Positions 1 to 6,974 of a DNA stretch of 11,732 bases are shown here, one piece after another. Both the position numbers and the translations under genes were made by a program. The DNA comes from an uncultured beta proteobacterium. Lineage in GTDB: Bacteria; Pseudomonadota; Gammaproteobacteria; Burkholderiales; Burkholderiaceae_C. The stretch covers positions 1-11,732 of the forward strand of contig CAISLL010000344.1 of NCBI GenBank assembly GCA_903886165.1, given 5' to 3'. The first letter of the stretch is position 1, and the number at the start of each line of letters is the position of its first letter. The notes under the pieces were generated by a model. That model saw nothing but the letters and a program-made list of their open reading frames with translations. It was not told where the DNA came from and did no database searches.

Positions 1-780
1 CTGCAAAAATTGCTGCAAACTTGTCGCCCAGAGTTGACGCGCCCTAGCCTGGAGTTGGTCTGCCTGCGCGGCTGACAGATTCAAGGCAAAAGCACTTTGC
101 TCCAGCATTTGCGGACTGACCCGGGCAGGTGACATGTTGTGCACGGCTGTCGCCAAGTGGTCACTGACGTTGTGTGCCAAAAAATGAAATGACTCATCAA
201 GTCCTTCCTTGGGCACGAACGCTGTGGCTTTGAGGGACACATAACCATCGTCCTGCAGATCAACCACACCCAGGCGCGCCAGTTCGTCCAGCACTGCACG
301 GGCGCCAACGTCGCGGCTGATTTCAGCCACCAAATTGGTAAAGCCCGGCTCACCCACCTGACCGCGCCGTGGTGTGCGTGCCAGCGGGCGTGCGGTCTGG
401 TCACTGTTGAGGTAATTCGGGTCACTGATCCAGCGCGCCACCACCGAGGCTGCAAGAGACACCATCGGAACACACTCGTCTGTATGCCCTTCGGCTGGCA
501 ACCCTCGAAGACGCCTGACGTCCTTGCGATGCACGCCGGTCAGCAAAGCGATGCGTGTGTCGGTGCTGGCCTTGTTGGCGACGCCGTAAGTTTTGACAGC
601 GTCATCGACCAGGGATTTTTTCAACAACTCCAGCATGGCGGGCAGTTGCACGCCGTGATCAATCATCAACCTGGCCAAGGGTTTCAGCAAATGCGCGAGC
701 GCCTGCGCCGCCAAGGCGGGCTGAGGCATACCTGCAGCGCGGTCAGCAGCGGCTTCATCCTTTGTCTGGGGGTCGGTCAT
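1..780 (-). CDS. DUF6502-like putative DNA-binding protein, partial (C-terminus beyond left edge)
   Basis: The minus-strand frame is open without a stop from the ATG at 780 to the window edge: 260 residues, missing the C-terminus. The protein is soluble, with no signal peptide or membrane segment. Residues about 28-60 form amphipathic helices. Residues 71-93 (TDTRIALLTGVHRKDVRRL) look like a helix-turn-helix. Residues 149-184 look like a second winged-helix unit, with a helix pair followed by the hairpin GVVDLQDDGYVSL. I recognise the overall pattern as the uncharacterised DUF6502 family, by memory rather than by search. A role as a transcription factor is inferred from these folds and from the operator-like palindromes between it and the divergent cytochrome gene. 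No Shine-Dalgarno sequence is visible before the start. The opposite-strand frame at 484-840 is its shadow. Confidence 0.8.
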   Translation of the reverse strand, partial: MTDPQTKDEAAADRAAGMPQPALAAQALAHLLKPLARLMIDHGVQLPAMLELLKKSLVDDAVKTYGVANKASTDTRIALLTGVHRKDVRRLRGLPAEGHTDECVPMVSLAASVVARWISDPNYLNSDQTARPLARTPRRGQVGEPGFTNLVAEISRDVGARAVLDELARLGVVDLQDDGYVSLKATAFVPKEGLDESFHFLAHNVSDHLATAVHNMSPARVSPQMLEQSAFALNLSAAQADQLQARARQLWATSLQQFLQ

Positions 781-838
781 GGCACGTGCCGTCGTGAAAC
801 TGGATCTGGATTGTGCACTTTTATTTGCTTACAAATTT

Positions 839-861
839 AATATGGGAAATTTTCCCATATT
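839..861. promoter_or_regulatory. Palindromic operator-like site, copy 1
   Basis: A perfect 23-base inverted repeat with 11-base arms around a central T at 850; the inner part reads ATGGGAAATTTTCCCAT. It lies about 70 bases upstream of the minus-strand DUF6502-like gene. The same core recurs at 904-918. Perfect symmetry and repetition in a divergent promoter region suggest binding by a dimeric regulator. Which protein binds is not shown by the sequence. Confidence 0.7.
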
Positions 862-903
862 TTTAAAAAAGAGGCAGATAATGCCCCTGCTGAAATAATG
901 TTA

Positions 904-918
904 TGGGAAATTTTCCCA
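904..918. promoter_or_regulatory. Palindromic operator-like site, copy 2
   Basis: A perfect 15-base inverted repeat, TGGGAAATTTTCCCA, centred on T911. It is 61 bases from the centre of copy 1, close to six helical turns, and 71 bases upstream of the cytochrome lipoprotein start at 982. It would suit control of the rightward gene. Core promoter boxes for either gene cannot be assigned with confidence; GATAAT at 877-882 and AATAAT at 894-899 are possible -10 boxes without good -35 partners. Confidence 0.68.
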
Positions 919-970
919 ATTTTTAGCTGACTGTTGTTCCCTTTGTCCCTGCTTCCCACTTGTCCCACCT

Positions 971-974
971 GGAG
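971..974 (+). promoter_or_regulatory. Ribosome binding site that fixes the lipoprotein start
   Basis: GGAG lies 7 bases before the ATG at 982. A longer in-frame reading from the TTG at 934 has no such site and would put 16 unrelated residues before the lipoprotein signal sequence, so 982 is the preferred start. Confidence 0.7.
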
Positions 975-981
975 ATTCACC

Positions 982-2637
982 ATGAAACACCTTAGACGTC
1001 ATTTACCGTTTGGCTTGCTTGCCCTCGCCCTTGCATCGCTCACCGCCTGCGGTGGCGGTGACAGCTCAGACTCGGTTAACAACATAAACACCATCAACGG
1101 TGTTGCGGCCACCGGTCTGGCTATCGACAAGGGGCAAGTCAGCCTCAAATGCGCCACAGGGGCCACACCCGTGGTCACTACGCAGTCCGACGGAAGTTTC
1201 ACCCTGGACATCAGCAATGTGACGCTGCCGTGTATCGCACGGGTCGACTTCAAAGACACCACAGGGTCAGCACAGAAACTGCATTCATTGGTACAAATCA
1301 GCGGCAACATCAACATCACACCAGTGACCGACCTGCTGGTTGCCAATTTGAGCGCCACCGGCACAGCTGCTGATACGTTTGACAAGTTTGAAGCAAACGA
1401 GGTCAGGGGTTATTCCAAGGAGCGTGTCCGCACTGCCACGCAGATGGTGAAGACCTATTTAGAGTCCAAAGGCATCGACACCACCCATCTGCCAGACGAT
1501 GTGATTGGCACCAAGTTTGTCGCAGCCCATGGTTCAAGCAAGGGTGATGACCATGACCGCGTGCTCGACGATTTGAAGGAGAAATTTCACGCCGAGGGCA
1601 AAGGCCTTCATGACGCAGAAAATGAAATGGAATCCGGCCATGAATCCCGTTTGAGCACCAGCACCGGACTCCCGGGCGACGCCGCCGCAGGAAAAATCGC
1701 CTATGACAGCTCCTGCCGCAGTTGCCACGGGCCGCGGGTTTCGGATGCTGTCAACGCATCAAACACCCTGCGCGCCATTCAGAAAAACAAAGGGGGCATG
1801 GGCGTGCTGGCAAGCAGCATCACGGTCAGCACCGCCGACAACATTGCCACCTACCTCGCGAATGGAATTCCGGCCGGCAACGGCGTCGCACTGAAGACAC
1901 AAAGCATCACCTTCGCCACCCCTGGCAATCAAACCATGGGCACGGCAGCACCCGTGCTGTCAGCATCGGCGACCTCAGGCTTGCCGGTGTCTTTCGCCTC
2001 AACAACACCTGCGGTATGCACAGTCAGTGGCAGCACATTGACGTTGGTGGCGCCGGGCAGCTGCACGTTGAGCGCCAGCCAGGCCGGCAACACCAGCTAC
2101 ACGGCTGCGACCCCAGTGACCAACACATTCACCGTAGCCAGTGCGGCGGGCGTGGTGTTGCCATCCCAAACAATCACCTTTGTGTCACCGGGCGCACAAA
2201 CCATGGGCGTGACGCCGCCCAATTTGTCCGCAAGTGCAAGTTCCGGGCTGCTGGTGACACTGACGTCTTCCACGGCAGCGGTGTGCACGGTAAGTGGCAA
2301 CACATTGACGCTGGTGGCGCCCGGCAACTGCACGGTCACTGCGCAACAGGCAGGTAATGCCAACTTTGCCGCTGCGCCTAATGTTGCCCGTACGTTTGTC
2401 GTGAACGCTGCAGCTGTCGTGAATTCGGCTGTCGCCGGAAAAGCCCTGTACGCCAGTTGCAGCGGCTGCCACGGTGCAGCAGCTGCAGGCGGCATGAAAG
2501 TGCTTAACGGTGCCAACAACCCCGCTTTGATCCAGAGCGCCATCAGCACCAACAAGGGCGGAATGGGCATGTTTTCTACATTGACCGGGCAAAACATCGC
2601 GGATCTCGCCGCGTACCTGGCGACACCATCAATTTGA
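982..2637 (+). CDS. Secreted lipoprotein with two c-type cytochrome domains separated by two Ig-like repeats
   Basis: The product has 551 residues. It opens with a lipoprotein signal peptide: basic MKHLRRH, a hydrophobic stretch, then lipobox LTAC with Cys23 as the lipidated residue. The next roughly 100 residues (GVAATGLAIDKG onward, with NITPVTDL) resemble the carboxypeptidase-regulatory-like front domain common in Burkholderiales lipoproteins. Residues 245-249 are CRSCH and 493-497 are CSGCH, both CxxCH haem-attachment sites. Each is followed by a KGGMG segment whose methionine could be the distal haem ligand. Between the two haem domains are two 79-residue repeats (307-385 and 396-474). 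A histidine- and acid-rich linker lies at about 185-230. The likely role is electron transfer at the outer or inner membrane facing the periplasm or cell surface; partners are unknown. The gene is monocistronic, with a terminator 26 bases downstream. Confidence 0.88.
   Translation: MKHLRRHLPFGLLALALASLTACGGGDSSDSVNNINTINGVAATGLAIDKGQVSLKCATGATPVVTTQSDGSFTLDISNVTLPCIARVDFKDTTGSAQKLHSLVQISGNINITPVTDLLVANLSATGTAADTFDKFEANEVRGYSKERVRTATQMVKTYLESKGIDTTHLPDDVIGTKFVAAHGSSKGDDHDRVLDDLKEKFHAEGKGLHDAENEMESGHESRLSTSTGLPGDAAAGKIAYDSSCRSCHGPRVSDAVNASNTLRAIQKNKGGMGVLASSITVSTADNIATYLANGIPAGNGVALKTQSITFATPGNQTMGTAAPVLSASATSGLPVSFASTTPAVCTVSGSTLTLVAPGSCTLSASQAGNTSYTAATPVTNTFTVASAAGVVLPSQTITFVSPGAQTMGVTPPNLSASASSGLLVTLTSSTAAVCTVSGNTLTLVAPGNCTVTAQQAGNANFAAAPNVARTFVVNAAAVVNSAVAGKALYASCSGCHGAAAAGGMKVLNGANNPALIQSAISTNKGGMGMFSTLTGQNIADLAAYLATPSI
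1900..2403 (+). repeat. Two tandem 79-residue Ig-like repeats inside the cytochrome lipoprotein gene
   Basis: Copy 1 is 1900-2136 and copy 2 is 2167-2403, separated by 30 bases coding for a short linker. Both begin Q(S/T)ITF, carry QTMG and the shared segment TLTLVAPG(S/N)CT, and end in a TF(T/V)V-type strand. DNA similarity is also high around the CTGGTGGCGCC stretch. The composition (Ser, Thr, Ala, Val, Gly) and periodic strands fit the bacterial Ig-like repeats found in surface proteins. They probably act as spacers. Confidence 0.8.
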
Positions 2638-2662
2638 TTTCACCTGTCCCCGGTGGTCAACG

Positions 2663-2688
2663 GCCCGTTCGTGTGACGGGCTTTTTTT
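2663..2688 (+). terminator. Intrinsic terminator after the cytochrome lipoprotein gene
   Basis: GCCCGT (2663-2668) pairs perfectly with ACGGGC (2676-2681) across a 7-base loop and is followed at once by seven T residues (2682-2688). This is a textbook factor-independent terminator, 26 bases after the stop codon. It separates the cytochrome gene from the helicase gene downstream. The remaining stretch, 2689-2830, shows no other clear element. Confidence 0.85.
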
Positions 2689-2830
2689 CGCGCGAGCCTT
2701 GCGCGGCACCGCGCTTGTTTGCGTGCAGAATACCGTCAGGCGTCAAAGCGCCGCTCAAGCTGATCAGACACATCAAACCCTGCTGACCTGTTGTGCCACG
2801 TGGCTGTTTTCGTTTTTGACCCATACCCCC

Positions 2831-4816
2831 ATGAATAAAACACCCGCAGATGGCCTTGTCCGGACCATGGCGCATTTTTTACCAAAAAGCATCGTGCCAA
2901 CGCAGGAGCAACTGGCGATTCAAATCAGCCCGGCGCGCATGGCCATGGTCGAAGCCAACGCGGGCGCGTCAAAAACCACCGTGCTGGCGCTGCGCATGGC
3001 TGAAGCCTGGTCCAGGCACACCCGTCCCGAGCAAGTTCTGGCGCTCACCTACACCGATGCCGCTTGCCAAGCACTGAAATCTGCCCTGAAAAAAATCGGC
3101 GTCCCTGCATCAGTCGTCCAGCAGTTCAGGGTCCAGACATTCGAGTCATTTGCGACCGGTGTACTACAAGAATTTGAAAGCCAGGCGGTGCCTGTTTTCA
3201 ACGAGGCAGAGCAACTCAGCCCGGTACTTTGGCAAGCCGTGGATCGTGTGTCCGAGAACCCGAGCGAAAAATGGCGTCAGCATTTCCTCATGCCCACACC
3301 CGGCGACCCCGGTATGGTGGACCTGTTTGTGCAGCAAAACGAATACATCAAAGGCACGATGGTGGACGTGTGTGAACGCATGGGCCAGGGGGTGACGCCC
3401 GACTACGCCGAATCCATTGGCATCGAATACACCCAGTTGAAGATTTACCTGGCATTCGAAAAGATCCGTATGGCCGACCCGGAAAAGCCACTGTTCAGGG
3501 CTGCCAGCGATGCCACCTACGACCTGGCGCACCTTTTGCATGAGGACTGCGACATCACCCACAACCGCAACTGGCCATCACACATCAAAGTGGTGCTGGT
3601 CGATGAAATGCATGACATGAACCGCGCCATGTTTGGCATCCTGAAGGCCATCCTGGCAAGCAACCGGTGCTTTTTTTGCGGTGTGGGCGACGTGGACCAG
3701 GTCATCCACAAGGCCAACGGCGCTGACGCACGGTTCATGCGCGAAGACCTGGCACTGTTGACCTCACACGCCATTGCCAAATACCCGCTCACACACAGTT
3801 TCAGGTTCAACACCGCAGTGGCCCGCCTGGCTGGCAAAGTGGCCTGCAAGCCTTATGCATCCAAAGCCCCCCACAGCAGCACCCTCACCTTCACGCCCTA
3901 TGAAAGCGATGAAGCCTGCGCCGCCCAAGTGGTGGAGGATGCAAAGCTTTGGCGCGGGCGCAACAAGGGCAAAACGGCGGGCTGCGCGATTTTGCTGCGA
4001 CACCCGCACCAGTCGGTTCAAATTGAAAACGCACTGATCTCACAAGACATCGCTTACCAGACGCGCGGTTTCAAAAGTTATGTGTTGCGGCCCGAAGTGC
4101 TGTTTGTGCGCGGCCTGCTGGCCGTGGCCACCGACGACCTGAGCAGCGTGACCGAAGCCGACACCCGTGAAGAAGTCATGCGCGCGCTGTTGTTTTTCTC
4201 AGGCTCGCGTATTGTGGTGGAAGGCCGCATGCATGAATCGCAGCCGGATTTGCTCGCTTCAGCGATCCGAAGCGTCACGGACAATCCCTTTTTTCTGACC
4301 TCGTTTTTTGAGAATCAGGTGCTGCGCAATGCGCCGCCGGGCGTCCAGAGGCGTTTGCGTGCGGCCGTTGAGCTTATCCGGCAACCGGTGCAATCGGGCA
4401 CCTTGGAGGCCGTGCTGAATGCACTTCAGGTCAAATCCATGCTTGGCAACGTGCTGCTGTCCCAGCGCCGCTTGCTGGAAGCCGAATCCAATCTGAAATG
4501 GCTGTCGCAAATGGCCAGTCGCTTTGACAACCCCGCCCAATTGTTCAAAAGCATGAATGCCACCGAGCAGAAGCAAAAATTGAAAGCTGGAAAGACCGAC
4601 ACCTTGCTGCTTGCCAGCATCGCCAGTGTGAAGGGCTTGGAGTTTGACGCCGTCTTGCTGCCCTACCTTGCGCACGGCGAGTTTCCGGAGCCTGCCTCAG
4701 ACATCGACGAAGAGCTCAACACCTTGTATGTCGGCGTCAGCCGTGTCCGAAAAGAGCTGACCATCTACCCCAGCAAGGCAGCACCGAGTGTCTTCATGCG
4801 GCGCCTGGACGATTGA
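2831..4816 (+). CDS. UvrD/Rep-like superfamily 1 DNA helicase with divergent motifs
   Basis: The product has 661 residues. The expected SF1A motifs appear in order: motif I at 42-50 (ANAGASKTT, with K48 and T49 for ATP phosphates), motif II at 258-262 (DEMHD), motif III at 286-290 (GDVDQ, followed by an FRGA-like ANGADARFM), motif IV around YPLTHSFR, motif V at about 597-605 (SVKGLEF) and motif VI at 633-638 (YVGVSR, arginine finger R638). All should permit ATP-driven translocation on single-stranded DNA. Motif I lacks the usual glycine before the lysine, and motif II has His where UvrD has Gln. No nuclease domain follows. The start is uncertain: ATG 2831 lacks a Shine-Dalgarno sequence, ATG 2867 is possible, and an upstream TTG at 2699 would abut the terminator and is unlikely. 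The substrate and pathway (repair, plasmid or phage related) are not shown by the neighbours. Confidence 0.85.
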   Translation: MNKTPADGLVRTMAHFLPKSIVPTQEQLAIQISPARMAMVEANAGASKTTVLALRMAEAWSRHTRPEQVLALTYTDAACQALKSALKKIGVPASVVQQFRVQTFESFATGVLQEFESQAVPVFNEAEQLSPVLWQAVDRVSENPSEKWRQHFLMPTPGDPGMVDLFVQQNEYIKGTMVDVCERMGQGVTPDYAESIGIEYTQLKIYLAFEKIRMADPEKPLFRAASDATYDLAHLLHEDCDITHNRNWPSHIKVVLVDEMHDMNRAMFGILKAILASNRCFFCGVGDVDQVIHKANGADARFMREDLALLTSHAIAKYPLTHSFRFNTAVARLAGKVACKPYASKAPHSSTLTFTPYESDEACAAQVVEDAKLWRGRNKGKTAGCAILLRHPHQSVQIENALISQDIAYQTRGFKSYVLRPEVLFVRGLLAVATDDLSSVTEADTREEVMRALLFFSGSRIVVEGRMHESQPDLLASAIRSVTDNPFFLTSFFENQVLRNAPPGVQRRLRAAVELIRQPVQSGTLEAVLNALQVKSMLGNVLLSQRRLLEAESNLKWLSQMASRFDNPAQLFKSMNATEQKQKLKAGKTDTLLLASIASVKGLEFDAVLLPYLAHGEFPEPASDIDEELNTLYVGVSRVRKELTIYPSKAAPSVFMRRLDD

Positions 4817-4850
4817 TCAAAGAACACCAGGCGAAGCACTCCAACGCAAC

Positions 4851-4890
4851 TTTTTTCATAGCTACTTACACTCGTAAAATAAGGGCTAGA
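4851..4890. repeat. Palindromic intergenic repeat of the Comamonadaceae dispersed type
   Basis: A T run (4851-4856) is followed by CATAGCTACTTACACTCG and TAAAATAAGGGCTAGA. The arms TAGC..CTTA (4859-4868) and TAAG.GCTA (4880-4888) are inverted and can form a hairpin. The layout matches, from memory, a short element scattered between genes in Acidovorax, Polaromonas and Rhodoferax genomes (ATAGCTGCTTGCGC...AAGCGCTAGA). It fills the gap between two convergent genes, and its CTA supplies the stop codon of the leftward nucleoside hydrolase gene. No better terminator is visible for either gene. Confidence 0.6.
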
Positions 4891-5878
4891 TGTCAATCCA
4901 AGCACTCATCAGTGTTTGCTCGATGGCCACTTCGCAGGCCTGGGCCTGCACGGCCATGCAGACCTGTGAGTGGGGAATGTCGTCGTGCCAGCCGTGCTGC
5001 GGATAGCTCACCTCTTTGCGGCGCATCATGGTTTGGCCCTGAGCCAGACCGTCTGTCGCCACACGCACCCGTCCAGCTTGCAGGGTGAACAATTCAGGAT
5101 GGGTCAGCACCACAAACGCGAGCACATCATGCCCATAACAACCGTTGATGCTGCCTACCGCCGGGTCATGCGCGCTGTAATAGGCGCTGTAAAAACGCAC
5201 CGCGTGGTGCAGTGTGTCGGTGGCAATGTGTTGGTGATGATCGGCAACGCGTTTGAACAGCGCGAGCGGCAAAATGACCCGATGCGTCACGTCCAGCCCG
5301 ACCATGGTCAGTGGCCAACCCGCGGTAAACACGGCATCTGCGGCGTGGGGGTCGTTCCAGATGTTGGCCTCTGCCACGGGGGAGACGTTGCCAGCCTCCA
5401 GTACCGTGCCGCCCATCAAAACGACCTCTTTGACCAATGACGGCAGCTCGGGGGCCAATTGCAGCGCGGCGGCCAGGTTGCCCAGCGGGCCCACGGCAAC
5501 CAAGGTGATTTCACCGGGCGACTGACGCACCGTGTCGACGATGAATTGGGCTGCGGGCCTCGGGTCAAGTTCACCGGTGGTAGGTACTCGCATCAGCAGG
5601 TTGCCCAGGCCATCGGCGCCATGGATGAAGCCAGGCGGTGCTTCGGGCTTTTTCTGCAGTGGCTGGCTCACCCCCATGGCCACGGGAATGTGGCGTCCGG
5701 CAAGGGCACACAGATACAGTGCATTGGCAGCTGCTTGCTCCACCACGACGTTGCCAAAGGTGGTGGTGATGCCCACCACGTCAATACCGGGATGGGCCAA
5801 CGCGTAATACAGCGCCATCGCATCGTCCACGCCGGGATCGGTGTCAAAAACAACTTTTGTTGGGGGAATGGCAGTCAT
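4886..5878 (-). CDS. Inosine/uridine-preferring nucleoside hydrolase family protein
   Basis: The product is a 330-residue cytosolic enzyme that would hydrolyse the N-glycosidic bond of ribonucleosides to free base plus ribose. The family signature DTDPGVDDA lies at 12-20, with the aspartate cluster that binds calcium and ribose. HGADGLGN (86-93), MGG (155-157), EANIWNDP (170-177) and GHDVLAF (249-255, with H250 and D251 at the usual active-site position) follow. Length and motif spacing are normal. One departure is VGPLGNLA at 129-136, where most relatives have Thr in GPLTNLA. The start ATG 5878 was chosen because the signature normally begins about ten residues in; a longer reading would overlap the ribokinase gene. 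It lies 26 bases after the ribokinase stop, so the two are probably co-transcribed. Which nucleosides are preferred cannot be told. Confidence 0.92.
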   Translation of the reverse strand: MTAIPPTKVVFDTDPGVDDAMALYYALAHPGIDVVGITTTFGNVVVEQAAANALYLCALAGRHIPVAMGVSQPLQKKPEAPPGFIHGADGLGNLLMRVPTTGELDPRPAAQFIVDTVRQSPGEITLVAVGPLGNLAAALQLAPELPSLVKEVVLMGGTVLEAGNVSPVAEANIWNDPHAADAVFTAGWPLTMVGLDVTHRVILPLALFKRVADHHQHIATDTLHHAVRFYSAYYSAHDPAVGSINGCYGHDVLAFVVLTHPELFTLQAGRVRVATDGLAQGQTMMRRKEVSYPQHGWHDDIPHSQVCMAVQAQACEVAIEQTLMSAWIDI

Positions 5879-5904
5879 GACGGAAATGAGTGGGGTTGCC
5901 CGTA

Positions 5905-6837
5905 TCAGGCTAAACCGCAATAGCGGCGCAAGTCTTGCGTGGCTGCATCGTCGCAAGCCGCTTGCGAAGCGAGGAAGGCTTGTACTGCAGACGCATTGGG
6001 AATGCTGCTTTGCGCTCCGTGGGCAGTACATGCCAATGCCGCGGCAGCACTGGCTTGCCGCAAGGCTTGCGACATGTTGTGACCTTGACTTAACGTGGCC
6101 ACCAACACGCCGCAAAACGTGTCGCCTGCGCCTGTGGTGTCCACCGCTTTCACTGAATACGACGGTTGCGCAAAAAAATTGCTTCCCAAACGGGCGACGC
6201 AGCCGCGCGCGCCCAGTGTGACCACCGCGCACGGCACCGCCAGTTGGGCCAAATCCTCTGCCACACTGGCGCAGGTGGACACCAGCGAGGCAAGTTCGTC
6301 TTCGTTGACGACCAAAATGTCCACCTCTGCCAGCAGCTCGGGCGGTAATGGCTGCGCGGGCGCAGCATTCAGCACGACTTTGACACCTTGCTTTTTGGCG
6401 GCTTGTGCATAAGCGGTGACGGTGGCCAGTGGAATTTCGAGTTGCATCAACACATGGCTGAAACCTGTCAGATCAGGCAAATGCGCCGCTTGCAGGCTCT
6501 GGTTGGCACCGGGTGCCACCGTGATCGCGTTTTCAGCATTGTCTGCTACACAAATAAAAGCACACCCGGTCGGCAGGCCATGGGACGGAGCCTGGATTAG
6601 CTTGATATTTGCCTCGCGCAGAGAGTTCAGCAAATGCATCGCGTAGGCATCTTCTCCCACGCACAACAGCATGTGGGTGTCGGCAGCCCCTGCCTGGGCG
6701 CTGGCAACAGCTTGGTTGGCCCCTTTGCCGCCGGGGTAGGTTTTGAAATCTTGGCCCAACACGGTTTCGCCGGGGCCAGGAATGTGGTTCGCCCTAACCA
6801 CGAAGTCCAGGTTGGCCGAGCCTGCAATAAGAATCAT
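5905..6837 (-). CDS. rbsK: Ribokinase
   Basis: The product is a 310-residue PfkB-family sugar kinase that transfers phosphate from ATP to ribose O5. Motifs seen are the N-terminal GSANLDFV (6-13), first PfkB signature PGGKGANQA (35-43), VNEDE (177-181) and second signature DTTGAGDTFCG (233-243), with D239 as catalytic base. All fit ribokinase rather than fructokinase or adenosine kinase, mainly through the GGKGANQA form. The start at 6837 puts the GSxNxD motif at the usual distance from the N-terminus; only a weak GGA precedes it, and an ATG at 6912 would add 25 residues unlike the family. It is the first gene of a leftward pair with the nucleoside hydrolase: ribose released by that enzyme would become ribose-5-phosphate. 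The pair is divergent from the nucleoside-type importer operon. Confidence 0.9.
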   Translation of the reverse strand: MILIAGSANLDFVVRANHIPGPGETVLGQDFKTYPGGKGANQAVASAQAGAADTHMLLCVGEDAYAMHLLNSLREANIKLIQAPSHGLPTGCAFICVADNAENAITVAPGANQSLQAAHLPDLTGFSHVLMQLEIPLATVTAYAQAAKKQGVKVVLNAAPAQPLPPELLAEVDILVVNEDELASLVSTCASVAEDLAQLAVPCAVVTLGARGCVARLGSNFFAQPSYSVKAVDTTGAGDTFCGVLVATLSQGHNMSQALRQASAAAALACTAHGAQSSIPNASAVQAFLASQAACDDAATQDLRRYCGLA

Positions 6838-6927
6838 GGGGTTCCAGAACAATTGAAGATCGGCAATTATGTAGCGCAGCAATTGGCCGGGCATTTCGTG
6901 GCATAGTGACATGCTTGTTCGCGAGTG

Positions 6928-6952
6928 GCCGGGCCAAGGGCTGGCTTTTTTT
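6928..6952 (+). terminator. Possible attenuator or terminator hairpin just before the binding-protein gene
   Basis: GGCCGG (6928 on) can pair with CTGGC (6941-6945), with one G-T pair and inner CC/GG pairs across a 3-base AAG loop and a bulged G at 6933. Seven T residues (6946-6952) follow. It ends 22 bases before the ATG of the plus-strand binding protein, in the 137-base divergent gap 6838-6974. It could be an attenuator in the importer leader, or a block to transcription entering from the left. CAATT occurs three times at 6850, 6864 and 6880, without clear symmetry; no promoter boxes could be assigned. Confidence 0.4.
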
Positions 6953-6974
6953 CAACCTTTGAAAGTGGTATGTC

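Noticed and set aside
484..840. Plus-strand reading of 118 codons
   Set aside because: It lies antisense to the well-formed DUF6502-like gene, shows no family features and ends inside the AT-rich promoter region.
839..918. Two similar repeats as a possible CRISPR fragment
   Set aside because: There are only two short, perfectly palindromic copies in a divergent promoter region, with no further units and no cas genes.
934..981. Upstream TTG start for the cytochrome lipoprotein
   Set aside because: It would place 16 extra residues before a complete lipoprotein signal peptide and has no ribosome site, whereas GGAG precedes ATG 982.
5879..6232. N-terminal extension of the nucleoside hydrolase frame
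   Set aside because: The extension runs antisense-frame through the end of the ribokinase gene, is rich in Arg and Cys, and lacks family similarity; the signature motif begins 11 residues after ATG 5878.
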